From Neodontobutis hainanensis (taxonomy: Eukaryota > Chordata > Actinopteri > Gobiiformes > Odontobutidae), in NCBI GenBank assembly GCA_024349245.1, contig JALDNG010000990.1:82918-146917 (forward strand): DNA of 64,000 bases, in the 5' to 3' direction. A program made the position numbers and the translations under genes. Under the pieces are notes generated by a model. The model was not told where the DNA came from. It did no database searches and worked only from the letters and a program-made list of their open reading frames with translations. Every line of letters begins with the position of its first letter. Position 1 is the first letter of the stretch. Positions 10,114-21,714 of the stretch are shown piece after piece.

Positions 10114-11194
10114 ATTCTCACCATAGACATACATAAGAAAGGCTAGATGTCTCACGGCGCAGTCTCTGACGGCATCACCGGCGGCCATCTTGAAACAGGC
10201 AAGCTTCCTATCGGACTCCATGGTACCTGATGTAAGGTGAGTGATCTGCACGAACATAAATACTTTTATCTCGCTGAAATCTTGACGGATTTACAAAATG
10301 TTTGATTTCTTACAAACGTTAATAATGTGGCTATAATTCTGGATGCGTGAACATGTTGAAATTGCAGCTTTTCTTTTCGAAAGACGACTTAATCGTGCAG
10401 CATAGTTGTGTATCACGGCTAACGTTACTTGTGCAAGTTATCAAGGCTGAGACCACCATCGAGCTGTTCAGTTATAGTTTTACTGACACCAATAACGATT
10501 TTATGACAACCAATTTTTTTATCTATATTACAGTCATTGTGAATGTGGTTATAGTTATTAGCTGGCTTTGAATGAGACCTAACGTTAGTAGTTACAGTTG
10601 AGCTGCTACCCAGCAATTTTACATCAGTGGGAGAGGCAGAATTGCTCTTTCTTTTCAATGTAACTTAAAGAGTAACTAAACCCTAAAACAACTTTTTTTA
10701 GGTAATGATATGTATGAATGGGGCCTTATTAGTGCTGTCCATTGATCTGACTAAAAGTTTTGACAATTGAGTATAAAGTATATTAATTTTAAAAATATGG
10801 TGTAAAACCGTCTAAGTGCTGCCCCCTTCAGGTTGAACGATAATTATTGTAGTTGCTAAAACTGTGACGTATACTGGCTCGACTAACGGCTCACGACCCA
10901 TGACCCTGGCACGTCACCCTCGGCATTGTTTACTCCTGGTATAAAAACATCTTGTTCTGTCAAAACCCGTAGCCAGTCAGCGTATATTAGCATCTAGTTA
11001 GCATAGCCATTTATATAGATATTTAGATTATTTCTCACAGCCTAGATAATTAAATAGCATAGCAGTTAGTTCTTAGTGTAGTATTGTTATAAGCATAGTT
11101 AATTAGTGGCACATTATTGCATCAGTTAGGATAGCTTTAGGTTAGCATAGATTTTTTTTTTTGCATTAGAGCTGTATTTAGTGTGGTTGTTGGA

Positions 11195-11476
11195 ATGGGG
11201 CGTAGGTGTAGTGTTGCTGGTTACAACAGCACTGTTGGACTGCATAGCTTTCCTGCAGACTTAGAAATTAGGAATAAGTGGTTACATGCACTTGGCCTGG
11301 GAGACCGAGAGTTACCGCTGAGAGCTGGAGTGTGCAACCTGCATTTTACGCGGGATTGCTTCTCTAACGCAATGGAGGTGGAAATGGGCTTCTCCAAACT
11401 GCTCACGCTAAAAAGCACTGCAGTGCCAAACGCTGCTCCTCTTGCACGGACTCCACCCCTGCAGCAGTGTCTTTAG
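11195..11476 (+). pseudogene. THAP-domain exon of the transposase, zinc ligand changed
   Basis: From the ATG at 11195 the frame reads MGRRCSVAGYNS, then HSFP, NKWLHALG, VCNLHF and TAVP. These are the landmarks of a THAP zinc finger, a C2CH DNA-binding domain of about 80-90 residues. The first Cys and the C-x2-H pair are present, but the usual second Cys is Tyr, so zinc binding is probably lost. A stop codon falls directly before a GTAAGT donor at the exon end. An upstream GTG in frame is not needed to explain the start. Confidence 0.8.
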
Positions 11477-12123
11477 GTAAGTGAGCATATATTTATATAT
11501 ATATTTATCCTATTAAACTAAAATTAATTCATCAGTTTGTCATATTGCTAGTTAGATACAGTATGCTAAACGTTAGCTTCAGCTTCAGATACCGTGGCGC
11601 TAACGGGTCTGTCGCAGACTAGTGTAGATACTCCCTTGTTTCTCAGCACACACATATATCTAGCATTACTATGTTATTACTCAATATTACGTTAGTCTTT
11701 TCTCATACTTTGCTGTAAGTATATCAGTGATGCAGCACTAAAGAAGCTTTATTTTTGTGACTTTGGACTTGGCCAAACATACGTCTCTTGACTCGTCTGT
11801 TCTAACAGAGGGCATTTTTACGCTGTCTTGGATAGCTGTGTTGGACTTGTGCGTGTTGTGTAAAGCTTGCTCATTTAATTAAAAGCAGCAAAAATGCGCA
11901 CTATTGTTGTAAATTTCATATTGCTGCTCCACGAGGCTATATGTGACTGTTTGTGTTTGGCCATGTCTTATTTGAGATTCTTCGCTTTGTGAGAACATTT
12001 GTGTCACTAATATTTATTTATTGCATTGTAAAATATCTGAAATGATTGAATTTAGGACTAATTTTAGATGACCAGAGAAGTGTGTGTGGTGTGCCACAGG
12101 CACACTGATGGAGTCTTTCACAG

Positions 12124-12232
12124 AGTGTCCCAGGGCAACCTCTACACCAATAAAGAGGAAAAGATGTGACATGTCCACTGATGACTCAAGGCACTATCCA
12201 GATGGAAGTGAGAGCACTATGGACTGTACCAG
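12124..12232 (+). pseudogene. Transposase exon 2 (basic linker)
   Basis: Bounded by a tttcacag acceptor and a GTAATC donor. One frame is open and encodes a basic patch (TPIKRKRCDMS) followed by an acidic and Ser-rich stretch, consistent with a linker or nuclear-localisation segment between a THAP domain and the transposase core. Identification depends on its position between the THAP and the Cys-rich exons. Confidence 0.5.
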
Positions 12233-12318
12233 GTAATCTGTTTAGTCTCATTAGGTTTTTCAGTTATATTTGACTGTTTCTAAAAAACTTATTTATTTTC
12301 TTTACTTTTTTTACATAG

Positions 12319-12593
12319 TCTTCAATGAAGTGTTACCACACAAACTTACTAAGTACATAGTTTATGAAGATAAATTGCTGGAGCTTTTTAGAAAATGCCC
12401 TGTCTGCAGCTGGAGTTGTGCTGTTTCACAAACAACCATTGGGATACTTCTCCAAGTCAAACAGCACTGTGCTCACTGCGAGTATTCCAGGGACTGGTCG
12501 AGCCAGCCAACGGTAAACAATATACCAGCGGGAAACCTACAGCTTTGTGCAGCTGTTCTGTTCACTGGCTCATCATTTTGCCAGACATCAAAG
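12319..12593 (+). pseudogene. Transposase exon 3 (Cys-rich segment)
   Basis: Exon-like block with a tttacatag acceptor and a GTGAGA donor. The open frame contains KYIVYEDKLLELF followed by C-x2-C and C-x-V-SQ style residues and HCAHCEYSRDW. This resembles the segment that follows the THAP domain in transposase-derived proteins of fish. The family match is from memory of the motif pattern and was not searched. Confidence 0.6.
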
Positions 12594-12676
12594 GTGAGAG
12601 ATAATATATGGTGCCCTTATGTTTGCACACCAAGTCATTTTATGAAGATGTCTGTTTTTTTTCTTTAGTTCTTAGA

Positions 12677-12844
12677 TGCTTTCAAAATCAAGGGAATCTC
12701 TGAGCAGTGCTTCCACAAGCATCAGGCCAGACTCCTTATTCCCACAATAAACTGGCAGTGGAAGATTGAGCAGGATATCCTTATTGAAAACACCATTACT
12801 GCTGGGGCTGTGACTCTTGGTGGGGACATGAGCTGATTCACCCG
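12677..12844 (+). pseudogene. Transposase exon 4 (interrupted)
   Basis: After a ctttag acceptor one frame reads FLDAFKIKGI, then QWKIEQDILIENT and VTLGGDMS, and meets a TGA stop just before the GTAATA donor. Order and phase continue from exon 3. The stop means no continuous transposase can be made from this copy. Confidence 0.6.
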
Positions 12845-12932
12845 GTAATAAATAACTTCTTTATGTACATACATACATACAGCAGCTGCTGCTACCGGGC
12901 TTTGTTGACTAAAGTGCAAATAACAATTGTAG

Positions 12933-13009
12933 GACATTCAGCAAAATATGGCAGCTATACAATGATGGATCTCAAAGCCAATGTGGTCATAGACATCCAA
13001 CTAGTCCAG
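12933..13009 (+). pseudogene. Transposase exon 5 (catalytic-core start)
   Basis: A short exon between an attgtag acceptor and a GTACTA donor, encoding GHSAKYGSYTMMDL and VIDIQLVQ. An aspartate on a beta strand (MMDLK) is a candidate for an acidic catalytic residue of an RNase H-like fold. That role is an inference. Confidence 0.55.
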
Positions 13010-13086
13010 GTACTACACAATGAAGTATTTTGTTATGTGAAAAACTATATACTGCGCATTGCTCTAAAGTATTTTTGAGTTTGCAG

Positions 13087-13280
13087 AGCAATAAAGTCGG
13101 AAACAGCCAACGAATAGAGAAGGAAGGATTTGTAAGAAGCCTGTCTCTTCTTGAGCAAAGAGGTGTCGTGGTCCAGTCCTTGGTGACCGACCGACATTCA
13201 GGTGTACAGAAGTTCATGAGGGAGCAAAAAAAGAACATTAGACACTTCTTTTACCCTTGGCATATGGGAAAGGGTTTTGG
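13087..13280 (+). pseudogene. Transposase exon 6 (catalytic core, truncated)
   Basis: Follows a tttgcag acceptor. The frame contains SNKVGNSQRIEKEGFVRSL, LLEQRGVVVQSLVTDRHSGVQKF and FYPWHMGKGF. The VTDRH aspartate is a second candidate catalytic residue. The block runs into a GT microsatellite (about 13280-13336). Only a weak exon-like stretch near 13466-13600 follows, so most of the C-terminal core is missing. Confidence 0.6.
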
Positions 13281-13306
13281 TGGGTGTGTGTGTGTGTGTG
13301 TTGTGT

Positions 13307-13336
<30 letters not shown>
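13280..13336 (+). repeat. (GT)n microsatellite in the Kolobok-like element
   Basis: GT dinucleotide run with one TTGTGTTG interruption, inside the transposon. Confidence 0.9.
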
Positions 13337-13337
<1 letters not shown>

Positions 13338-15736
13338 TGCTACATGTTTACTTTGAGTTTTATAGCTGATTTACAGAATTGTGTAGTGTGTAAGTCCAAT
13401 TATAAATGCTTCTTTAGAAGTCCTTTATTTTATTTTTATTTTATTTATAAAAACATATTCAAAAATCCAGTGGGGAAGAAAACCTCTGTATGGTCCTTCA
13501 GGAAACTCTTCCCTGACCCTGGTCACAGCGCAGGAAGGTATGACCACTCTTACGTGTTGGCCAAGGTACCCCCAGCACCACCTCACGACATTGCGATAAG
13601 CAGAGGAGGTGCACGTGTATGTTGAAGTGGAGGGTAAAAAAAAATAAAATGATTTATAATAATATTGATCTTTTCATACTGGAACTAACATGTTTGTAAG
13701 TGTATCTTCCATTTCACCAAATAACTGGAGATAAGTGCCATATACAGCTTGTAATACATAGGGGTTTAGAGCTACTGGCTCAAAGCCTGGATGGGCTGTT
13801 ATGCAGTCTACTCCACCAATCTGGTCACACCTATGCATTACCTATAATATGAGAATGCTTACTTTTACTACTTTGTTAGGATGATTTATTTATTATTTGA
13901 TATGCGAGGATTGTGGGTTTTGTGTTGATTACTTAGTAAATAAATTAAGTGTACTGAACAATCTGGGTCTTGTGATTTTTCATAGCTATACCTTGGGTAT
14001 CTCCCTACAACAGACATTCTCTCCCGGGGACAGTGAGCTGCAGTGCCCACAGGTGCACCTGTTGAGACAATCATTTCTAACTAGATTTCAAATATTTTTT
14101 TGCTTAATTATTAACACTACATGCCAAAATCAAACTAAATGCATATGTTTGCAATTTTAAAAGTTCGTTAGCCTTTGCTGAGCATTAGCCTAAATTAGCC
14201 ATAATGCTAATTTTTACCACTCGACACTGGCCCCATTCTCTCTGCGCTGCTGCTTCGATAGCATTGCCGTATCTGGGCTCGCGACTTGAGCCAGCGGCTC
14301 GAATTGATAAGGCTCTGGCCCTGTCTGTAATGACAATTCACCCTCCTCCTCTTCGGGTGAAGGAGGGGGAGAAAAGTCCTCCACTTCAAATGACCGCTCT
14401 GTCGCAGCTACTTGCGCCGTCACTCTACATCTTTGCACTTCTCACATCTGAGCTGTCAATCAATCCGCATCTGTCACCGCCCACTTTTCCAGCATTTTTC
14501 GAATATTGCCAGTGGGCGGAATTCGGTTCTGACCAGGGGTTTAGTTGCACTTTAAGTTGCACATGATTTCCAATCGGTTTGGTTTGTTAAAAACATCTTA
14601 TTATTTTTATTTTTTGTAAAATGTGTTTTCTGAAGACATGCACAATAACCCTAACCCTAAGACATACACAGTACCTGGAAGTGTCACAAACCATTTTGAG
14701 TATATAGAAAAATGCCTGTATTTGTATCTGTTTGCCGAATTTATCACCACTGATACAGTCTGAACTGTATGATAATGTCATGCAACTTAATTTATATGGA
14801 AAGATCATTCAGGGGTGGCTAGTTCAGTTCTAGTTTTTTTAAGCATAAAACATTTTTAAAGCATGTATTTAATATCTGTATACTATACTCCATATATATA
14901 TATATATTTTAAGGTGGCTGGAATAACAATCCTAATGCCAGCCAGTTCAAGTACATCTTCAGGAAGCTGATGGCCCGGTGTGGGGTTGTTAAACCATGCA
15001 GGCAATGTGACAGCACAGGATGACACAGAGTCCCTCCCAGCTGTCATTGTCACCTCTACAAGCCTGTCAGCTGTAGATATGTCCTCTGCAACAAATAAAT
15101 AAATAGACTTTTGTGTAATTATTCCATATTTTGTGTAGTAATTCTATATCAGAACCCCTGATATACAATCCAAATAGTCTACAAGAAACTTCAGAGTGTT
15201 ACCAAGAGGTTACCACACAGTAAGCCTTTATTATGCATGTCTATCTTTTGGGTAACCAAAAGTCCTATGGGGAGTTTTGATAGGGCATTTTACAAAACGC
15301 ATGAGCATACCGTGGCAAATCAGTGGTCTAAAGTACTCATATTTCATTATATATTGATCTGCTTTTGTACACAGCTTTACAAGACCTGGTGCTTGGGCTC
15401 AGTTGTGTTTCTAAAGTCATATCAAGAGACCTAGAAGCTGAAATGTGGTCAGTTGAGATGCTTGTTATCCAGCAGAAAGAAAAACAATATTCTAGCCTCT
15501 ATAACTCTGTGCAAGTACTTCACATAATTATTCTGATTCTTTCCTAAGAAACTACAGGGTCTCAGTTTTCTAAAGAGGTCAGGCATTTGATGGTAGGCAA
15601 AAATGGCTGGGAACAGTGATCTCTGAAGTAGGCGCAGTGCAATGTCAAGGGGAAAAGCCTAGTAAATGGCCCAATCCTCAAGAAGTTAAAATAAACGTAA
15701 TAATTCAAATTATCTTATTATAATAACATTATAAAA

Positions 15737-15787
<51 letters not shown>

Positions 15788-16109
15788 TTCCTTGGGCGTG
15801 TGTATATTCATTGCATCTCTATGTTCTGTTCAATGTTATTTTCTTATGGAAGTCCATGGTTATAATTATTCATAAGTATGCAGTGTCATAAGTATATCTT
15901 TGACGTTTATAAAAAACTAAACTGTTTAAAAATCGGTAGAAAATTTAGCAAGTTATGGTTATTTAAAAAGTACATGCACCATTAAAACACAATGTTACGA
16001 GTGAGCAAGCTGCCTGTGACAAGATGGCCGCCAGTTGCGGACGTCAACCTCCATTGGCCAACAGCGGACGAGACATCTAGCCTTTCTTATGTATGTCTAT
16101 GATTCTCAC

Positions 16110-16915
16110 AATATATCTTTGAAGCTAATGTTTTGCTAGCATAAACGTATTTAACGAAGGAGCCTTTATGCACTTTCGCTGATCTTTCGCTACAGATAAA
16201 AACAGACAGGTTTCCCATTCTCCTCAGAGAATAAATAGAAAGTGGTCATTTTTGCAGAATTTTACACCTTGTGTCTACTTTTCTCTGTCACAGAGTTATT
16301 TTTACAGCAAAAGACAAAAGAATAAAACAAACTTACCATTTATGGGACCAGATGGTGCACTGCTGCCCTCTGCTGTTCAGTCCTGGGAGTCAGTGTTGTG
16401 TTGTGTTCTCTACTATTACTAAAACACTGCGACCACAGTGGACAAAATAGAAATAGCAGTTACCTGGATTTAAAACGATAGAAAATTTTCTTTTTTCCAT
16501 CCCTGTATCAGATTTCACTTTCTCCCAAAAGCAGCTGAGGGACCTCCCCTGCTTCTTTTTTATTTAAAAAATATCAAACTGTAGTTAGTTAGCTTAGCAT
16601 TAGCTTAGCCACATACGGCATTTATCTCTGCTTTGTAAAACATTACATTATTGAATTGACAGAATTTATTGGGTTTCACGTTGCCTCCATTTTCTCTGTT
16701 GCAGTTATTCTGTAATAAAAGACACATTCAGCAGATATTAATCTTCCTGGAGCATTTATGACACGCCAGTGTCGACCAATGGCAGCGCACTCTTTTCAAT
16801 GTAATGTTCAATGTTCACAGCTGTACCCAAAGTACAAACATGTCACAAATGCTAAAAATTAAGTTTGCTAGGAAAAATAAACAATACATGAGATTTTTTA
16901 ATGCAAACAAGTGCA
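16110..16915. other. Inner arm sequence without a gene (left arm)
   Basis: Mirrored at about 18835-19640. No coding signal was recognised. Confidence 0.45.
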
Positions 16916-16924
16916 GATTTGAGG

Positions 16925-17169
16925 ATGACTCTCTTCAGTTTGGGCTCTAGGGTTCCTCTGTGAGTCTTTAAAACTCTGTCTTCATTTGTTCTTTATTTAG
17001 GTTTGATTAGTTCTATCGATGTTGAGTCTGTGTCCTTTATAACGTTTACAAAGATGGATTACCAGTGCTCGAGGGCACAAACCATCAGTTTAAACAAACC
17101 TCTGCCGACACACTCAGAGTCAGATCAGGGTTTTTACTCATGTGGGACCAACACAAAAGCACAATCTAA
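16925..17169 (+). pseudogene. Inner Ig cassette: leader exon relic and Ig exon relic, left arm
   Basis: A second, plus-strand relic of the same receptor family. 16925-16959 aligns with the leader exon at 24629 (same gagg-ATG context, GTGAGT donor) and reads MTLFSLGSRVPL, so it is shifted and degraded. After a tttatttag acceptor, 17001-17169 encodes YKDGLPVLEG in one frame and SDQGFYSCGTN in another, the C-strand and F-strand landmarks of an Ig domain, ending at a GTAAAG donor. Its orientation is opposite to the outer Ig exons of the same arm. Confidence 0.6.
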
Positions 17170-17412
17170 GTAAAGACTGAGGTCAGGATATCAGAGCAAA
17201 GAAAACAAATATTTTTTAATATAAAGATTACATTTGACATTTGCTTTTTTAATTTGGTCTCCTACACAACAAAGCTTAATGTTAAAATATAAAAACCCTT
17301 GAAATAAAATGGCAATAAGCTTAGAAATAACATTTGTACTTTTATAAGGTGTGTCTGTGTTGTTCTGTGTGTCCTGCAGGGGGCGCTGTGCCCTCAGGCT
17401 TTTAGGTTTCTG

Positions 17413-18332
17413 GCCTTCTCTCGAGCTGAAAAGCATTTTAAAGCAATAAAAACAAAACTGGCATTACTTTTGAATCGAAGGTGATGGAGGGGAAATTCCA
17501 AGTGCCTCTTGTAGCTTGGCCCTGGCCCTACAAGGCACAGCTGGTTTGAATGCAATTGGACTTTTAGTTAGTTTGCAATACTCAAGCTTAGAACCCACAT
17601 TCCAGTGTATTGTGCCTGTGTCTGAGCAGAGCCAATTTAGCAGCTGCATTTGGCCAAAACCTGTTCTTTTGGAGCTCTAAATGGCACTGTCATGTGTTCC
17701 CAGTGGAAATGCTTGTGTCTGGGCCCTTTGGGCCAGGTTTTAGGTGTTTCGTTTGAAAGGTCAAAATGGCCTTCTCTCGAGCTGAAAAGCATTTTAAAGC
17801 AATAAAAACAAAACTGGCATTACTTTTGAACCGAAGGTGATGGAGGAAATTCCAAGTGCCTCTTGTAGCTTGGCCCTGGCCCTACAAGGCACAGCTGGTT
17901 TGAATGCAATTGGACTTTTAGTTAGTTTGCAATACTCAAGCTTAGAAACCACATTCCAGTGTATTGTGCCTGTGTCTGAGCAGAGCCATGTAGCAGCTGC
18001 ATTTGGCCAAAACCTGGTCTTTGGAGCTCTAAATGGCACTGTTATGTGTTCCCAGCTGCGTTCTGCTGCAGCTGAGCGGCGGCCACAGGCCGGTGCGGTA
18101 GCGTATCATATAAAATAAATAATAATAATAAAAATAATAATAAAAATTTGACCACCCGATTCGGCCTGAAATGGACCGCCGCTCGGGATTGTTCCCGGTA
18201 TTCCCGACCAATCCGTCCCTGGGGACAAAGTTAAAGGCTCTCGCTGTGAAGAAACGAGAGAAACCACCACAAGAGGCTTCAAACTCACAGATGGATCTCT
18301 CACATCAAGTCAACACCGTGTACAGTGTGCTG
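17413..18332. repeat. Palindrome spacer with a 356-bp direct repeat
   Basis: The only part of the first 27 kb without a mirror copy. It opens with two direct copies of one unit: 17412 onward and 17768 onward, period 356, both starting ggccttctctcgagctg. The second copy stops matching near 18055. In copy 1 the unit is followed by about 64 bp not retained after copy 2. The rest (18056-18332) is unique and holds a short ATA/TAA-rich run near 18114-18145. Short frames inside the unit repeat because the unit repeats; no gene is supported. Confidence 0.85.
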
Positions 18333-18581
18333 CAGAAACCTAAAAGTCTGAGGGCACAGCGCCCCCTGCAGGACACACAGAACAACACAGACACACCTTA
18401 TAAAAGTACAAATGTTATTTCTAAGCTTATTGCCATTTTATTTCAAGGGTTTTTATATTTTAACATTAAGCTTTGTTGTGTAGGAGACCAAATTAAAAAG
18501 CAAATGTCAAATGTAATCTTTATATTAAAAGTATTTGTTTTCTTTGCTCTGGTATCCTGACCTGTTACCCTCAGTCTTTAC

Positions 18582-18826
18582 TTAGATTGTGCTTTTGTGT
18601 TGGTCCCACATGAGTAAAAACCCTGATCTGACTCTGAGTGTGTCGGCAGAGGTTTGTTTAAACTGATGGTTTGTGCCCTCGAGCACTGGTAATCCATCTT
18701 TGTAAACGTTATAAAGGACACAGACTCAACATCGATAGAACTAATCAAACCTAAATAAAGAACAAATGAAGACAGAGTTTTAAAGACTCACAGAGGAACC
18801 CTAGAGCCCAAACTGAAGAGAGTCAT
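18582..18826 (-). pseudogene. Inner Ig cassette relic, right arm
   Basis: Exact mirror position of 16925-17169: leader relic on the minus strand at 18792-18826 and Ig relic at 18582-18750. It carries the same frame break between the YKDG and the SDQGFYSC parts, so the decay predates the arm duplication. Confidence 0.6.
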
Positions 18827-19648
18827 CCTCAAATCTGCACTTGTTTGCATTAAAAAAATCTCATGTATTGTTTATTTTTCCTAGCAAACTTAATCTTTTA
18901 GCATTTGTGACATGTTTGTACTTTGGGTACAGCTGTGAACATTGAACATTACATTGAAAAGAGTGCGCCGCCATTGGTCGACACTGGCGTGTCATAAATG
19001 CTCCAGGAAGATTAATATCTGCTGAATGTGTCTTTTATTACAGAATAACTGCAACAGAGAAAATGGAGGCAACATGAAACCCAATAAATTCTGTCAATTC
19101 AATAATGTAATGTTTTACAAAGCAGAGATAAATGCAGTATGTGGCTAAGCTAATGCTAAGCTAACTAACTACAGTTTGATATTTTTTAAATAAAAAGAAG
19201 CAGGAGGTCCTCAGCTGCTTTTGGGAGAAAGTGAAATCTGATACAGGGATGGAAAAAAGAAAATTTTCTATCGTTTTAAATCCAGGTAACTGCTATTTCT
19301 ATTTTGTCCACTGTGGTCGCAGTGTTTTAGTAATAGTAGAGAACACAACACAACACTGACTCCCAGGACTGAACAGCAGAGGGCAGCAGTGCACCATCTG
19401 GTCCCATAAATGGTAAGTTTGTTTTATTCTTTTGTCTTTTGCTGTAAAAATAACTCTGTGACAGAGAAAAGTAGACACAAGGTGTAAAATTCTGCAAAAA
19501 TGACCACTTTCTATTTATTCTCTGAGGAGAATGGGAAACCTGTCTGTTTTTATCTGTAGCCGAAAGGTCAGCGAAAGTGCATAAAGGCTCCTTCGTTAAA
19601 TACGTTTATACTAGCAAAACATTAGCTTCAAAGATATATTGTGAGAAT

Positions 19649-21714
19649 CATAGACATACATAAGAAAGGCTAGATGTCTCGTCCGCGCTGTTGGCCAATG
19701 GAGGTTGACGTCCGCAACTGGCGCCATCTTGTCACAGGCAGCTTGCTCACTCGTAACATTGTGTTTTAATGGTGCATGTACTTTTAAATAACCATAACTT
19801 GCTAAATTTTCTACCGATTTTTAAACAGTTTAGTTTTTATAAACGTCAAAGATATACTTATGACACTGCATACTTATGAATAATTATAACCATGGACTTC
19901 CATAAGAAAATAACATTGAACAGAACATAGAGATGCAATGAATATACACACGCCTAAGGAATGAATATATATATATATATATATATATATACACTTTTAT
20001 AATGTTATTATAATAAGATAATTTGAATTATTACGTTTATTTTAACTTCTTGAGGATTGGGCCATTTACTAGGCTTTTCCCTTGACATTGCACTGCGCCT
20101 ACTTCAGAGATCACTGTTCCCAGCCATTTTTGCCTACCATCAAATGCCTGACCTCTTTAGAAAACTGAGACCCTGTAGTTTCTTAGGAAAGAATCAGAAT
20201 AATTATGTGAAGTACTTGCACAGAGTTATAGAGGCTAGAATATTGTTTTTCTTTCTGCTGGATAACAAGCATCTCAACTGACCACATTTCAGCTTCTAGG
20301 TCTCTTGATATGACTTTAGAAACACAACTGAGCCCAAGCACCAGGTCTTGTAAAGCTGTGTACAAAAGCAGATCAATATATAATGAAATATGAGTACTTT
20401 AGACCACTGATTTGCCACGGTATGCTCATGCGTTTTGTAAAATGCCCTATCAAAACTCCCCATAGGACTTTTGGTTACCCAAAAGATAGACATGCATAAT
20501 AAAGGCTTACTGTGTGGTAACCTCTTGGTAACACTCTGAAGTTTCTTGTAGACTATTTGGATTGTATATCAGGGTTCTGATATAGAATTACTACACAAAA
20601 TATGGAATAATTACACAAAAGTCTATTTATTTATTTGTTGCAGAGGACATATCTACAGCTGACAGGCTTGTAAAGGTGACAATGACAGCTGGGAGGGACT
20701 CTGTGTCATCCTGTGCTGTCACATTGCCTGCATGGTTTAACAACCCCACACCGGGCCATCAGCTTCCTGAAGATGTACTTGAACTGGCTGGCATTGGGAT
20801 TGTTATTCCAGCCACCTTAAAATATATATATATATATGGAGTATAGTATACAGATATTAAATACATGCTTTAAAAATGTTTTATGCTTAAAAAAAAACTA
20901 GAACTGAACTAGCCACCCCTGAATGATCTTTCCATATAAATTAAGTTGCATGACATTATCATACAGTTCAGACTGTATCAGTGGTGATAAATTCGGCAAA
21001 CAGATACAAATACAGGCATTTTTCTATATACTCAAAATGGTTTGTGACACTTCCAGGTACTGTGTATGTCTTAGGGTTAGGGTTATTGTGCATGTCTTCA
21101 GAAAACACATTTTACAAAAAATAAAAATAATAAGATGTTTTTAACAAACCAAACCGATTGGAAATCACGTGCAACTTAAGTTACATTGAAAAGAAAGAGC
21201 AATTCTGCCTCTCCCACTGATGTAAAATTGCTGGGTAGCAGCTCAACTGTAACTACTAACGTTAGGTCTCATTCAAAGCCAGCTAATAACTACAACCACA
21301 TTCACAATGACTGTAATATAGATAAAAAAATTGGTTGTCATAAAATCGTTATTGGTGTCAGTAAAACTATAACTGAACAGCTCGATGGTGGTCTCAGCCT
21401 TGATAACTTGCACAAGTAACGTTAGCCGTGATACACAACTATGCTGCACGATTAAGTCGTCTTCAAAAGAAAAGCTGCAATTTCAACATGTTCACGCATC
21501 CAGAATTATAGCCAAATTATTAACGTTTGTAAGAAATCAAACATTTTGTAAATCCGTCAAGATTTCAGCGAGATAAAGTATTTATGTTCGCAGATCACTC
21601 ACCTTACATCAGGTACCATGGAGTCCGATAGGAAGCTTGCCTGTTTCAAGATGGCCGGTGATGCCGTCAGAGACTGCGCCGTGAGACATCTAGCCTTTCT
21701 TATGTATGTCTATG
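19649..21714. mobile_element. hAT/P-like terminal-inverted-repeat element, right arm (uninterrupted)
   Basis: 2,066 bp with the same ~31-bp inverted ends as the left copy and 8-bp target duplications GTGAGAAT at 19641-19648 and 21715-21722. It holds the uninterrupted TTAA (21176-21179) that received the Kolobok-like element in the other arm. Internal frames are short and unrelated to known transposases. This copy gives the best view of the full element. Confidence 0.85.

Larger units (their letters stand above)
10669..14551 (+). mobile_element. Kolobok-like THAP DNA transposon
   Basis: The element is 3,883 bp, flanked by TTAA at 10665-10668 and 14552-14555, with a single TTAA at the matching empty site in the right arm (21176-21179). 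Its ends are imperfect inverted repeats of the form AGnGnAACTAAACCC. TTAA targets plus a THAP-domain transposase are established traits of the Kolobok superfamily. PiggyBac also uses TTAA but does not encode a THAP domain. The transposase is split over several exon-like blocks and looks defective. Confidence 0.85.
10122..16101. mobile_element. hAT/P-like terminal-inverted-repeat element, left arm (interrupted)
   Basis: Ends are inverted copies of about 31 bp (catagacatacataag at 10122 and its reverse complement ending at 16101), flanked by the 8-bp duplication ATTCTCAC at 10114-10121 and 16102-16109. An 8-bp duplication fits hAT or P superfamilies. No transposase is recognised inside, so the element is probably non-autonomous. 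The Kolobok-like insertion at 10669-14551 interrupts it. Without that insertion the element is about 2.09 kb. It contains a TA microsatellite at about 15739-15783. Confidence 0.8.
1..17412. repeat. Left arm of giant inverted repeat (palindrome)
   Basis: This stretch is the reverse complement of 18333-27166, apart from two insertions (4469-9004 and 10669-14551) and small indels. Mirror pairs can be followed along the whole length: coordinate sums are about 27165 at the outer end, 27293 at 4464, 31834-31844 between the insertions and 35730-35751 near the centre. After subtracting both insertions the left arm is about 9.0 kb and the right arm about 8.8 kb, so they agree. The inner end is at the sequence aggtttctg (17412). 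The outer end is not visible because position 1 still matches 27165. An inverted mis-join of two haplotypes is the main alternative to a real palindrome. Confidence 0.95.

Noticed and set aside
14647..14660. Telomere-like CCCTAA copies (also mirrored near 21076)
   Set aside because: Only two units inside the hAT/P-like element; too short for an interstitial telomere.
20057..20281. Short frames in the hAT/P-like element as transposase pieces
   Set aside because: No recognisable motif, and both palindrome arms preserve them only because they are copies.
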